NCBI GenBank assembly: GCA_018058095.1
Contig: JAGPCO010000053.1
Location: forward strand, 1 to 47,504
Direction of reading: 5' to 3'
Source of the DNA: Kofleriaceae bacterium
Lineage (GTDB): Bacteria > Myxococcota_A > Polyangia > Haliangiales > Haliangiaceae
DNA: 47,504 nucleotides
Made by a program: the position numbers and the translations under genes. Shown here piece after piece: positions 1 through 7,966 of this stretch. The notes beneath the pieces were generated by a model. That model worked only from the letters and a program-made list of their open reading frames with translations, did no database searches and was not told the origin of the DNA. How positions within the stretch are numbered: the stretch's first letter is position 1; each line of letters begins with the position of its first letter.

Positions 1-1
1 C

Positions 2-2131
2 ACCTCGCTCGATGGCGACCAGGTCCGGGTCTCGACCTGGCCCGGCGTCAAGGGCACCGAGGGCCGGGTCGAGGAGGTGCTGGCGCGTGGCCGGGCCCGC
101 CTGACCGGCGTGGTCCGGCGCAGCGGGCGCGCGGTCTGGCTCGAGCCCGACGATCCGCGCATCGCCGCCGATTACGGGCGGGTCGGTCTCGACGGCCAGC
201 TGCCAGCGGCCGACGGCTCGGTGGTGGTGGTCGAGATCACCCGCTACCCGCAGCCGGGCGCACCGGAGCTGGCCGGGCGGGTGCTCAAGGTCCTGGGCGA
301 GCCGGGCGATCCGGCCACCGAGATCGAGAAGATCCTGGCCTGCGCCGGCATCCCGATCGAGTTCCCCGACGCCGCCGTGGCCCAGGCCGAGGCGACGCCG
401 GCCGAGCTGGTCGCCAAGGACCTGGCCGACCGCATCGACCTGCGCGACCGCCGCTTCTGCACCATCGATCCGGAGACCGCGCGCGACTTCGACGACGCGC
501 TGTGTATCGAGGCCGGGCCGCATGGCGGGCCGCGGGTGTGGGTCGCGGTGGCCGACGTCTCGCACTACGTGCGGTGGAGCGACGCGCTCGACCGCGAGGC
601 GGTCATCCGCGGCGTCTCGGTCTACCTGCCCGATCGCATGATCCCGATGCTGCCGCTACGGTTGTCGTCGGGCGTGTGCTCGCTCAACCCCAACGTCGAC
701 CGCTGCGCCATGGTGGTGCGGCTCGACTACGCGACCGACGGCACGCTGGTCAAGACCGGCTACGCCGCCGCGGTCATCCGCTCGCAGGGTCGGCTCGACT
801 ACCCCGGGGTGGCCGCCGCGCTGCAGGGCGACTTTCGCGGCCGGCGCGAGGTCTACCGCGAGTGGATCGAGGAGCTGCGCGAGCTCGACCGGCTGGCCCA
901 GGTGCTGCGGGTCGGCCGGCGCGCGCGCGGCGCGCTCGACCTCGAGCTGCCCGAGCCGAAGGTCGTGCTCGACGCCGACGACCCGCGCCTGGTGCGCGAC
1001 GTGGTCAAGGCCAAGGGTGACCCCCAGGTCAAGCGCGCCTACGAGCTGGTCGAGGAGTTCATGATCGCCGCCAACGAGGCGGTCGGGCGCTTCTTCCGCC
1101 AGCGCGACGCCACCACCGTGTGGCGGGTCCACGCCTTGCCCGACCGTGAGCGGGTCGAGTCGCTGGCCGGCGTGCTCGGCGCGCTCGGCGTCAAGGTCGA
1201 CGTCGAGGCCGCGCTCACCCCGATCGGCATGAAGGCGGTGCTCGATCAGATCGCCGAGAAGCCATCGGCCCGGGCCCTGTCGTTCCTGGTGCTGCGCACG
1301 CTGTCGCAGGCGGTGTGGGACACCGTCCCGGTCGGGCACTTCGGCCTGGCCTCGGGCGACTACCTGCACTTCACCTCGCCCATCCGGCGCTACCCCGACC
1401 TGCTGGTGCACCGGCTGCTCAAGTACCACCTGCACCGCGAGGGCCAGGCCTCGGGCGGTGGCTACGCCGCGCCGCCGCCGTCGGAGGACCGGCTGGCCGA
1501 GCTGGCCCACGTGTCGTCGACGCACGAGCGCCGGGCCATGGAGGCCGAGCGCGAGGCGGTCAGCATGTACCGGGCCTACCTGATGCGCGACCAGATCGGC
1601 GAGACCTTCGCCGGGGTGGTGTCGGCGGTGACCAGCTTCGGCGTGTTCGTCGAGCTGGAGGATCCGTACGTCGAGGGGCTCATCAAGTTCGACGCGCTCG
1701 GCGACGAGCCGTTCGACTTCGACGACGTCCAGCTGCGGGTGACCGGGCGCCGGACCGGCCGCTGCGTGTCCCTGGGTGACAAGCTCACGGTCGAGATCCT
1801 CGACGTGTCGGTCGGGCAGCGCCGGATCCAGCTCAAGTGGCTCGAGGGCGGCAGCAAGCGGGCCGTGGCCGCCACCGGCGACGCCTCCGCGTACGCCGCG
1901 GTCGGGCCGAGCGAGCGCGCGTTCGGGCGCCGGCGCAAGGCCGGGCGCGAGCTCGACCGGGTCCAGATCGACCAGGCCGAGCGGCGCAGCCGCGGGCCGC
2001 GGGCCGAGCGGACCGAGCGAGGCACACGCGCGGCCAGCACGTCGGGCCCGGCCCCGGCGCGCGCCGGCGGCAAGCTGGCGCTGCGCGTCTCCCACCGCGG
2101 TCGCCCGGGCGGCAAGAAGCCGAAGCGGTAG
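2..2131 (+). CDS. rnr: Ribonuclease R (VacB/RNase II family), 5'-truncated by the window edge
   Basis: 3'-5' exoribonuclease of the RNB family, acting on structured RNA in the cytoplasm. The frame is open to the left edge, and its first residues (DGDQVRV, then EGRVEEVL) fit the cold-shock-like domain, so the true start lies outside the window and the GTG at 77 is not the start. The RNB catalytic core begins near base 467 with DPETARDFDDAL, which carries the Asp cluster that binds Mg2+. A C-terminal S1 domain (about 1595-1830, core SFGVFVEL) is followed by a long Arg/Lys-rich tail typical of RNase R rather than RNase II. About 709 residues are visible. The TAG stop is followed within 3 bases by a hairpin. 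The family call is very secure. Confidence 0.95.
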   Translation, partial: TSLDGDQVRVSTWPGVKGTEGRVEEVLARGRARLTGVVRRSGRAVWLEPDDPRIAADYGRVGLDGQLPAADGSVVVVEITRYPQPGAPELAGRVLKVLGEPGDPATEIEKILACAGIPIEFPDAAVAQAEATPAELVAKDLADRIDLRDRRFCTIDPETARDFDDALCIEAGPHGGPRVWVAVADVSHYVRWSDALDREAVIRGVSVYLPDRMIPMLPLRLSSGVCSLNPNVDRCAMVVRLDYATDGTLVKTGYAAAVIRSQGRLDYPGVAAALQGDFRGRREVYREWIEELRELDRLAQVLRVGRRARGALDLELPEPKVVLDADDPRLVRDVVKAKGDPQVKRAYELVEEFMIAANEAVGRFFRQRDATTVWRVHALPDRERVESLAGVLGALGVKVDVEAALTPIGMKAVLDQIAEKPSARALSFLVLRTLSQAVWDTVPVGHFGLASGDYLHFTSPIRRYPDLLVHRLLKYHLHREGQASGGGYAAPPPSEDRLAELAHVSSTHERRAMEAEREAVSMYRAYLMRDQIGETFAGVVSAVTSFGVFVELEDPYVEGLIKFDALGDEPFDFDDVQLRVTGRRTGRCVSLGDKLTVEILDVSVGQRRIQLKWLEGGSKRAVAATGDASAYAAVGPSERAFGRRRKAGRELDRVQIDQAERRSRGPRAERTERGTRAASTSGPAPARAGGKLALRVSHRGRPGGKKPKR

Positions 2132-2133
2132 CC

Positions 2134-2230
2134 GCAGGGTGCCTCGAAACGGCAGCTGCGTTTCGAGGTCATCCTGCCCCTTGCCCGTGCCGTGGCCGTG
2201 GCCGTGGCCGCCGCCGTGATCGTGGCCGTG
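2134..2230. repeat. Diverged copy of the IS5-derived end: hairpin plus GTGCCC/GTGGCC array
   Basis: Three bases after the RNase R stop there is an imperfect hairpin: GCAGG (2134-2138) pairs with CCTGC (2173-2177), and inside it CCTCGAAACG (2142-2151) pairs with CGTTTCGAGG (2159-2168). A run of GTGCCC/GTGGCC-like hexamers follows to about 2230. The same order, stop codon then hairpin then hexamer run, occurs at 6301-6228 and 16289-16216 read on the minus strand. I read it as an older copy of that element end that may now act as a terminator between the convergent rnr and cheA genes. No matching right end was found. Confidence 0.5.
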
Positions 2231-2294
2231 CGCGTGAACCGGAACGACGCCGTGATCCTGATCGATCCGTCGTCGACGGTCATGGCCCCGCCGC

Positions 2295-4514
2295 CTACGG
2301 CGGCGCCGCCCGCGCCGCGGCCAGCGCCTCGAGCAGCTTGCGGCGGGTGATCGGCTTGGCGACCAAGGCGCGCACGCCGAGCTCGCGCGCGCGCCGGCGC
2401 GAATCGGGGCTGGCGCGCGAGGTGATGACCACCACCGGCACGTCGGCCAGCCCGAGCTCACCGCGCAGGCGGCCGATGAACTCGAAGCCGGCCACCTGCG
2501 GCATCTCCAGGTCGGTCACGATCAGGTCGTAGCCGTGCTGGCTGGCCATCTGCAGGGCCCGGCCGCCGTCCTCGGCGACGTCGACCACCCAGCCCTCGCG
2601 CGCCAGCATGCTGGTCATGGCCTCGCGGATCGCGCGCGAGTCGTCGACGACCAGCGCACGCCCGGCCGGGCCGGTCGGCATGGCCGGGCGCTCGTCGCCG
2701 CCGGTCAGCTGGGCGCCCGGGAAGGCCGCGCGCACCAGCTGCACGGTGTCGATGATGAGCTGGACCTTGCCGGAGGCCGAGATCGTCGCGCCGGCGTACC
2801 AGGGCAGGCCGGACAGGAGCGGTCCGAGCGGCTTGACGATGATCTCGCGCGAGCCGATGACCTTGTCGACCGCGCAGACCAGGCGCCGCCCGGCGTACTC
2901 GACGAGGAGCCCCGGGCCACGCCCCGGCGCGGCCTGCACACCGAGCTGATCGGCCAGGCGCACGATGGGGACCACCTCGCCGCGGTCGGGCACCGCCTGT
3001 TGACCGGGATCGATCGTCACGGTGTCGACGACGTGGACGTCGGGCAGGGCGTAGACCTGGCCGGCGACCTTGAACAGCGTGGCCTGGGCCACCGCGGTCG
3101 ACAGCGGCAGGCGCAGCGTGAACGTGGTGCCGCGCCCGGCCTGCGAGCTGAGGCGGACCTCGCCGCCGAGGCGGGCGATGGCCTGCCGCACCAGGTCGAG
3201 GCCGATGCCGCGGCCGGCCAGCTCGTCGGCGTCATCGCGGCTCGACACCCCGGGGTCGAACAGCGCGGCCAGCACCTCGTCGTCGCCGGCCAGCCCGGCC
3301 CGGGCCGCGCTCCAGTGTCCGGTGGCGACGAAGCGGCGGCGCAGCGCGCCCGGGTCGATGCCGCGCCCGTCGTCGCTGACCTCGAGCACCAGCAGGTTGC
3401 CGTCGCTGCGCGCGCCCAGGGTGATGAGCCCGCTGGCCGGCTTGCCGGCCGCCAGCCGCTGCTCGGCCGGCTCGATGCCGTGCACCACCGCGTTGCGCAG
3501 GAGCTGGATGATGGGGTCGACGATCTGCTCGGCCACGCTCTTGTCGAACTCGGTCTCGTCGCCGCTCGAGCGCACCTCGACCCGGGCCCCGACCGCCCGG
3601 CTGACCGCGCGGACCGCACGGGCCAGGTGCTGGAACAGGGCGCGCGCGGTCTGCATGCGCATCCGGGTCAGGCCGCGCTGCAGCTCGCCGATGGTGCGGC
3701 GCAGCGCCTCGACCTCGTCGAGCAACGCCGCGGTCGCCTGGCTGAGCTGGGTCGACTGCGCGGCCAGCTCGGCCTCGACCGCGAGCAGGCCGCGCCGGAG
3801 CTCACCGTCGGCCATGCGGTCGGTGTGGTCGAGCACCGCCTGCCGGCTTCGGGCCACGTCGCGGGTCAGGGTGCGCAGGGCCTGGACCCGGCGCTCGATG
3901 CGGGTGCGGTCGAACAGCAGCTCGCCGGTGGCCGACATGAGCTCGTCGACGCGGGCCGCCTCGACCCGCAGCACCGCGCGGTCCCCGACCACGTCGGCGC
4001 CGAGGCTGGCCGGGCCCCCGGGCCGCCCCTCGGGATCACCCGGGCTGGCGGCGCTGGCCCCGGCCCCGACCCGGACCGGGCCGCTGTCGAGGTCGGCCTC
4101 GCCCATCGGCGGGGCCATCGTCGTCGAGCGACCGGCGGCCAGGCGATCGATCAGGGACCGGACCGCGGCCGGTTGCCCGGGTCCGTCCACCACGGCGCGC
4201 AGGCCATCGACGATCTCGATGACCCGGTCGCCGCTGTCGGCGGTCCAGGCGACCAGGCCGGCGCCGACGTACGCCAGCGCGCTCTCGAGGCGGTGGGCCA
4301 GCTCGACCACGTCGTCGAGCCCGACCGTCCCGGCCGCGCCCTTGAGCGTGTGGGTGACCCGCATCATCTCGTTGAGGGCCTCGGCCGTCGGCGCGGCCGA
4401 GCCGACCGCCTGCGCCCGTCGCGTCACCGTCTCGAGCGCCTGGTGCGCCTCGTCCCGGAAGAGCTGGCGCAGCATGGCCAGCTCGTCGGCGTCGAAGTCG
4501 AGCTCGCGGCTCAT
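2295..4514 (-). CDS. cheA: CheA-type hybrid histidine kinase with C-terminal receiver
   Basis: Chemotaxis-like histidine kinase of 739 residues. Domains in order: HPt with phospho-acceptor H55 (THTLKG); a variable linker (about 120-180); dimerisation/H-box-like helix region (about 180-300); HATPase_c with N box LLRNAVVHG (N341), SDDGRGID (381-386) and GRGIGLDLV (434-442); a CheW-like adaptor domain (about 476-605); and a receiver whose phospho-acceptor is D668 in TDLEMP, with K720 in AKPIT. The ATG at 4514 overlaps the cheW stop (ATGA), and the reading frame upstream of it is not CheA-like. The architecture resembles FrzE-type myxobacterial CheA-CheY fusions. No receptor, CheR or CheB gene lies in the window, so the input and output are unknown. 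Confidence 0.93.
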   Translation of the reverse strand: MSRELDFDADELAMLRQLFRDEAHQALETVTRRAQAVGSAAPTAEALNEMMRVTHTLKGAAGTVGLDDVVELAHRLESALAYVGAGLVAWTADSGDRVIEIVDGLRAVVDGPGQPAAVRSLIDRLAAGRSTTMAPPMGEADLDSGPVRVGAGASAASPGDPEGRPGGPASLGADVVGDRAVLRVEAARVDELMSATGELLFDRTRIERRVQALRTLTRDVARSRQAVLDHTDRMADGELRRGLLAVEAELAAQSTQLSQATAALLDEVEALRRTIGELQRGLTRMRMQTARALFQHLARAVRAVSRAVGARVEVRSSGDETEFDKSVAEQIVDPIIQLLRNAVVHGIEPAEQRLAAGKPASGLITLGARSDGNLLVLEVSDDGRGIDPGALRRRFVATGHWSAARAGLAGDDEVLAALFDPGVSSRDDADELAGRGIGLDLVRQAIARLGGEVRLSSQAGRGTTFTLRLPLSTAVAQATLFKVAGQVYALPDVHVVDTVTIDPGQQAVPDRGEVVPIVRLADQLGVQAAPGRGPGLLVEYAGRRLVCAVDKVIGSREIIVKPLGPLLSGLPWYAGATISASGKVQLIIDTVQLVRAAFPGAQLTGGDERPAMPTGPAGRALVVDDSRAIREAMTSMLAREGWVVDVAEDGGRALQMASQHGYDLIVTDLEMPQVAGFEFIGRLRGELGLADVPVVVITSRASPDSRRRARELGVRALVAKPITRRKLLEALAAARAAPP

Positions 4515-4945
4515 GGCGGGGGCCCTCCGGCCGGGCCCGGCCCCGGCCCCGGCCCCGGTGCGTGCAGGCGGCGCAGCAGCTGGTCCGGGTCGACCAGCGG
4601 CAGGCGACGACCACGCCCATCGACCACCACCTCGCCGTCGCTGTGCGCGCTCACCACCTCGTCGACCTGGTCGACCCGGAGCGCGGTGGCCACCCCGTCG
4701 AGCTGCAGGATCAGGGCGCCGTCGCCCTGGCGCGCGGGGGCCCCGGCCTGGCCGACCGTCAGCAAGCCGGCGTCGAGCACGGGCAGGATGGTCCCATGTA
4801 GGTTGCACACCCCGACCAGGCCGGGCGGGGCGGTCGGCACCAGGGTCACGAAGCCCAGGGTGGCGACCTCGCGCACCCAGCGCAGCTCCATGGCCTGGCG
4901 AACGCCGCCGGCTGCGAAGACGATCACGTTGCGAAGGTCCGTCAC
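4511..4945 (-). CDS. cheW: CheW-like coupling protein
   Basis: Small (144-residue) CheW-fold adaptor that would link a chemoreceptor to the CheA encoded next. The N-terminal strand VIVFAAGG, the central GLVGVCNLHGTILPVLD and the late ALRVDQVDEVV are the usual CheW landmarks. It ends in a Pro/Gly-rich tail (PGPGPGPG) outside the fold. The start is taken as GTG at 4945, giving VTDLRNVIVF, because residues further upstream run antisense into the next gene. Its TGA overlaps the cheA ATG, so the two are translationally coupled. Confidence 0.88.
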   Translation of the reverse strand: MTDLRNVIVFAAGGVRQAMELRWVREVATLGFVTLVPTAPPGLVGVCNLHGTILPVLDAGLLTVGQAGAPARQGDGALILQLDGVATALRVDQVDEVVSAHSDGEVVVDGRGRRLPLVDPDQLLRRLHAPGPGPGPGPAGGPPP

Positions 4946-4946
4946 C

Positions 4947-4995
4947 CGACGCCAGTGTACTCCGGCGTCGTCCTGGCCGCGGGCTGCCGTATACT
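4947..4995. promoter_or_regulatory. Inverted repeat and -10-like box between divergent cheW and the PHM-like gene
   Basis: A perfect 7-bp inverted repeat, CGACGCC (4947-4953) and GGCGTCG (4964-4970) with a 10-base spacer, sits in the 57-base gap between the divergent starts at 4945 and 5003. A TATACT hexamer at 4990-4995 would be a good -10 box for the rightward gene. It lies only 7 bases before the ATG, which implies a leaderless or nearly leaderless mRNA. The binding protein is unknown. Confidence 0.4.
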
Positions 4996-5002
4996 GGGCG
5001 GG

Positions 5003-5941
5003 ATGAAGAACCTCGGGGTGATCGTCACGTTCTCGCTGTCGGCCACGCTCCTCGCCACCGCCTGTGGCGGCGGTGACCCGGCCACGGCCGACGCCGGTAG
5101 CCCCGGCGACGTCGACGCGGCCGGGGCCGCCGACGCGGCCATCCCCGAAGGCTGGACCCAGCTCATCGGCCGCACGTGGAGCCTGCCGGCGGGGCAACCC
5201 GACACGTACAAGTGCATCCGCATCCAGCTGGCGGAGGACCTGTTCATCGCCGGCTTCCGCTCGCAGGCGCCGCTCGGCAGCCACCACGCGGTGGTCACCC
5301 TGGCCGACGGCGGCGCCCTGGGCGAGTACGACTGTCAGGTCGGCTCGCTCGACACCCAGATGCTGTACGCCTCCGGCGTCGGCACCGACGATCTGCTCTT
5401 CCCGGACGGCGTCGCCATGCGCCTGCGGGCCGGCCAGACCGTCAACCTCAACCTGCACCTGTTCAACGCCAGCGATGAGCCGCTGTCGGGCTCGTCCGGC
5501 GTGCTGGTCCGGACCATGACCGAGGCCGAGGTCGTGCAGGAGGCCGACATGATCTTCGCCGGCACCCAGCGCATCAACATCCCCGGCAACGGCCAGCCGT
5601 ACAGCACGCAGGGCGGCTGCACGTTGTCCCGGTCCTACCAGGCCTTCGCGCTGTGGCCACACATGCACCAGTACGCGACCCACCAGCGGGTCACGGTCAC
5701 GCGCGGCGGCAACACGACGGTGCTGCTCGACGAGCCGTTCGCCTTCACCGAGCAGCGCAACTACCCGCAGGTGACCCCGATCAGCTTCCAGGCGGGCGAC
5801 CAGGTCCAGACCACGTGCACGTACGTCAACGACACCGGCAGCGCGGTCGGCTTCGGCGACTCGTCGAACGCCGAGATGTGCTTCACCGGCATGTACCGCT
5901 ACCCGGCCGGCGGCTTCCTGTTCGAGTGCGTCACGTTCTAG
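5003..5941 (+). CDS. Lipoprotein with copper type II monooxygenase (PHM/DBM-like) fold
   Basis: A 312-residue predicted lipoprotein (signal peptide 1-20, lipobox ending ATAC, C21) with an Asp/Ala-rich linker to about residue 47. The rest matches the two-domain fold of peptidylglycine alpha-hydroxylating and dopamine beta-monooxygenases. All six copper ligands of that family appear present in order: H94-H95 (GSHHAVV), H152 (NLNLHLF), H220 and H222 (WPHMHQ) and M292 (AEMCF). It may oxidise a small molecule at the cell surface, or it may only bind copper; the substrate cannot be read from the sequence. The ATG at 5003 is chosen for the signal peptide. The TAG stop lies in the CTAG that bounds the IS5-derived element. 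Confidence 0.82.
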   Translation: MKNLGVIVTFSLSATLLATACGGGDPATADAGSPGDVDAAGAADAAIPEGWTQLIGRTWSLPAGQPDTYKCIRIQLAEDLFIAGFRSQAPLGSHHAVVTLADGGALGEYDCQVGSLDTQMLYASGVGTDDLLFPDGVAMRLRAGQTVNLNLHLFNASDEPLSGSSGVLVRTMTEAEVVQEADMIFAGTQRINIPGNGQPYSTQGGCTLSRSYQAFALWPHMHQYATHQRVTVTRGGNTTVLLDEPFAFTEQRNYPQVTPISFQAGDQVQTTCTYVNDTGSAVGFGDSSNAEMCFTGMYRYPAGGFLFECVTF

Positions 5942-6300
5942 CAGGACGCTGACAAACGCGGCGCAGCCGGGTTTGCAGCGACCTGCCCCGTGCCCGTGCC
6001 CGTGCCCGAGTCTGGGCGGTCAGGCTCCGGCCAGACGAGCCAGCACCGCGCGGTCCACCGTCGGCGCCGACCGCGGCTATGACACCCGTGACTTCGTCGA
6101 TGACTGCCGAGCGCTCGGTACGACGCCGCACGTGGCGCAACATCAGACCCGCCGCCGCTCGGCGATCGACGAACGGACAACGCGTCACGTCGGATATTCG
6201 GTCAGCCAGCACACCGCCCCAGCGATCGGGCACGGGCACGGGCACGGGCACGGGTGCAGGGCGCGAGAAACGCCGCTGCGCGGCGTTTCTCAGCACCCTG
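5942..6300. mobile_element. Decayed IS5-family element with terminal inverted repeats, flanked by CTAG
   Basis: A 359-bp insertion bounded by CTAG on both sides (5938-5941 and 6301-6304). Its ends are inverted repeats: 5942-5967 matches the reverse complement of the right end at 22 of 26 positions (CAGGACGCTGACAAACGC against CAGGGTGCTGAGAAACGC). Inside are a remnant of an IS5-type transposase (6060-6209) and two opposed hexamer arrays, GTGCCC at about 5986-6009 and GGGCAC x4 at 6228-6254. IS5-family elements commonly target YTAR/CTAG sites, which fits. The flanking CTAGs are the stop codons of the two convergent neighbours. There is no intact transposase, so it could move only in trans. Confidence 0.8.
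6060..6209 (+). pseudogene. IS5-family transposase remnant
   Basis: About 50 codons read VGADRGYDTRDFV, then TPHVAQHQTRRRSAID, then TTRHVGYSVSQ. This is the typical block between the second catalytic Asp region (GADRGYD) and the GY..SQ stretch before the catalytic Glu region in IS5-type DDE transposases. The N-terminal half, the first Asp and the C-terminal Glu region are absent, and the reading frame enters hexamer repeats on both sides. It is therefore a dead fragment. It explains the origin of the terminal inverted repeats around it. Confidence 0.8.
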
Positions 6301-6301
6301 C
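6256..6301. terminator. Long hairpin at the right end of the first IS5-derived element
   Basis: GAGAAACGCCGC (6265-6276) pairs perfectly with GCGGCGTTTCTC (6280-6291) around a 3-base loop. The pairing extends outward with one mismatch and one bulge to GCAGGG/CCCTGC. It directly follows the TAG of the minus-strand gene at 6301. There is no U-tract, so Rho-independent termination is possible but unproven. Confidence 0.55.
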
Positions 6302-7776
6302 TAGGGCAGGCAGCGACCGGTCGCGACCTGGCATCGCAGGTGATCCCACGGCGGGGTGACCGGCGGCGCCGGCGTGGTCGGGCACTGCGCGTCGCTGGTG
6401 CAGCGCTCCACGCACAGGTTGCCGCTGGCCAGGTACGTCGTGCACACGAAGTCGGCGCCGAGCGGCGCGCAGTCGGCGTCGCCGTCGCAGTACCGACCAC
6501 ACGTCATCCGGGTGTCGGCGTCGGCCACGAAGAAGAAGCTCGGGCAGGTCGTGCCGCTGACACAGTCGCTCTGGCTGTCACACGCCCCACCCTCGGCGAC
6601 CTGGCCCGGGCGATCGATCGCCACGCACGAGCCGGCGTCGCAGGCGCCACGGTAGATCTGGTTGCGGTAGTCGTCCGCGCAGTCGGCGGTGCTGGTGCAG
6701 CCGGCGCTGCCCTGGCGCGTCGCCGTCAGGGTGTAGGCCGCGGCCGGGCCGAGGCTGGGGTCGAAGTCGTCGACCTCCACGTAGTAGGTCCCGGGCGCCA
6801 GGTAGGTCAGGTTGACCGCCTCCGGCTGCTCGAAGAACGACAGCCCGATCGTGCGACCGGCGGCGTCGAGCACCCGCAGGTCGAGGTCGTCCCCGCCGGT
6901 CCAGGCCAGCTCGAGCCGCCAGTGCTCGCCCGGGCTGGTCACGGTGAACCGCGCGAAGTCGCGCTCGGTCGCCGGCTGATCGCAGATGGCGGCGGTGTGG
7001 CTCACGCTGGTGCCGACGGCCGGCGCCAGGGTGACCGCGCCGGCCGGGCCATCGTCGGCGTCCTCGAACGCGTCGTCGTTGCTGCAGCTGCCTCCGCCCT
7101 CGCCGCAGGTGTGGCTGGCGCTGCTGCACACGGGCCGGGCCGGGCTGGGGCAGTCGAAGCTGCTGGCGCACTCAACGCAGCGGTGGTCGACGCAGGTCGG
7201 GCTGGCCCCACCGCAGGCGTCGTCGTCGCCACACTCGCTCGGGTAGACCTCGAGCACGAACGAGGGGTCGAGCGGCGGGCGGGTGTCGTAGTGGTCGATC
7301 ACCACCCACGCGATCGGCCCGTCGGCGACGAAAGTGCCGACCTCGAGCGGGCCCGACTCGGCGTCGACGAAGGCGCGGCAGTCGGCCGTGGTCGGCCCGG
7401 TCGCGCCGCCACAGCCGGTCAGGACGTAGAACGACAGGTCGGATCCGGATGCCAGCCGGACCGCGTACTCGGCGCCGGCGACCAGGCCGCCGACCCGGAC
7501 CACGCGATCGAGCCCCTGCGACTCGGTGCCGAACGGAGCGTCGACCCGGTCGCAGCTGCTCGGCGCCTCGAGGTCGGCCCCCGTCCCGCTGAGCGAGCCG
7601 GTCAGGTGCACCGGCACCAGGTTGGTCGGGGTGTCGAGCTCGCGGCACGCGGCGGCGGCGGCGTCGGGCGCGGGCGCCGCGTCCGGGGGCAGCGGCGCGG
7701 CGGCGTCGGGCGTGGCCGGTCCGTCGCCGCCACAGGCGGCGAGCAGGCAGGCCACGACCGGGAGCACTCGGCGCAT
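6301..7776 (-). CDS. Cys-rich secreted lipoprotein with a pre-peptidase C-terminal-like domain
   Basis: A predicted lipoprotein of 491 residues (MRRVLPVVACLLAAC), with C15 as the lipidated Cys, followed by a PDAA-type linker. A mid region with CxxxxxC pairs (DDACGGASPTCVDHRCVEC) is followed, at about residues 250-360, by a segment resembling a PPC domain (DLDLRVLDAAG, then APGTYYVEVDDF). The C-terminal third again has spaced Cys pairs (CDSQSDC, CDGDADC, CTSDAQC), typical of myxobacterial extracellular proteins. The ATG at 7776 is preferred to the GTG at 7785 as it gives a compact signal peptide. No enzymatic motif is visible. The TAG stop is inside the CTAG flank of the mobile element. Confidence 0.75.
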   Translation of the reverse strand: MRRVLPVVACLLAACGGDGPATPDAAAPLPPDAAPAPDAAAAACRELDTPTNLVPVHLTGSLSGTGADLEAPSSCDRVDAPFGTESQGLDRVVRVGGLVAGAEYAVRLASGSDLSFYVLTGCGGATGPTTADCRAFVDAESGPLEVGTFVADGPIAWVVIDHYDTRPPLDPSFVLEVYPSECGDDDACGGASPTCVDHRCVECASSFDCPSPARPVCSSASHTCGEGGGSCSNDDAFEDADDGPAGAVTLAPAVGTSVSHTAAICDQPATERDFARFTVTSPGEHWRLELAWTGGDDLDLRVLDAAGRTIGLSFFEQPEAVNLTYLAPGTYYVEVDDFDPSLGPAAAYTLTATRQGSAGCTSTADCADDYRNQIYRGACDAGSCVAIDRPGQVAEGGACDSQSDCVSGTTCPSFFFVADADTRMTCGRYCDGDADCAPLGADFVCTTYLASGNLCVERCTSDAQCPTTPAPPVTPPWDHLRCQVATGRCLP

Positions 7777-7838
7777 CGCCGCCACCCTACGCGGCCGCTC
7801 CCCCGCGCGCAGGACCAGGGCCCTGACAGGTCCTGTGC

Positions 7839-7874
7839 CCGGGTGCGGCGCCGGGTCGCGCCGGCCGCACCCGG
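7839..7874. terminator. Perfect 11-bp GC hairpin downstream of the plsX-HAD operon
   Basis: CCGGGTGCGGC (7839-7849) and GCCGCACCCGG (7864-7874) form a perfect inverted repeat around 14 bases. It lies in the 190-base gap between the minus-strand HAD gene (stop at 7967) and the start of the next minus-strand lipoprotein gene. It could be a terminator for the upstream operon or an operator for the lipoprotein gene. There is no U-tract. Nothing else is recognisable in the gap. Confidence 0.4.
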
Positions 7875-7966
7875 TAACCAGTCAGGAACACACGGGATCT
7901 GGCGGCCTGGCGCGGGCTGCCCCTGGTCAGGGCCAGCCCCTCCACCGTACTCCGCTCGGTCCGGAC

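Noticed and set aside
656-2461. Long open frames antisense to RNase R, and similar long antisense frames at 2535-5006 (+), 34831-38295 (-) and 45136-47169 (+)
   Set aside because: They lie opposite genes with clear families, are rich in Arg/Ala/Gly/His without domain signatures, and are expected in DNA with such high third-position GC.
4525-4560. Repeated gccccg units at the cheW 3' end as a mobile repeat
   Set aside because: They encode the Pro-Gly tail of CheW in frame and show no link to the IS5-derived ends.
6228-6254. GGGCAC tandem repeats as a CRISPR-like array
   Set aside because: The units are directly adjacent with no spacers, and they are part of a mobile element end.
5973-6359. 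A frame encoding GHGHGHGHG, which could look like a His-rich metal-binding peptide
   Set aside because: The His-Gly run is just the GGGCAC hexamer array inside the IS5-derived element read in one frame; only the transposase fragment within the frame has real similarity.
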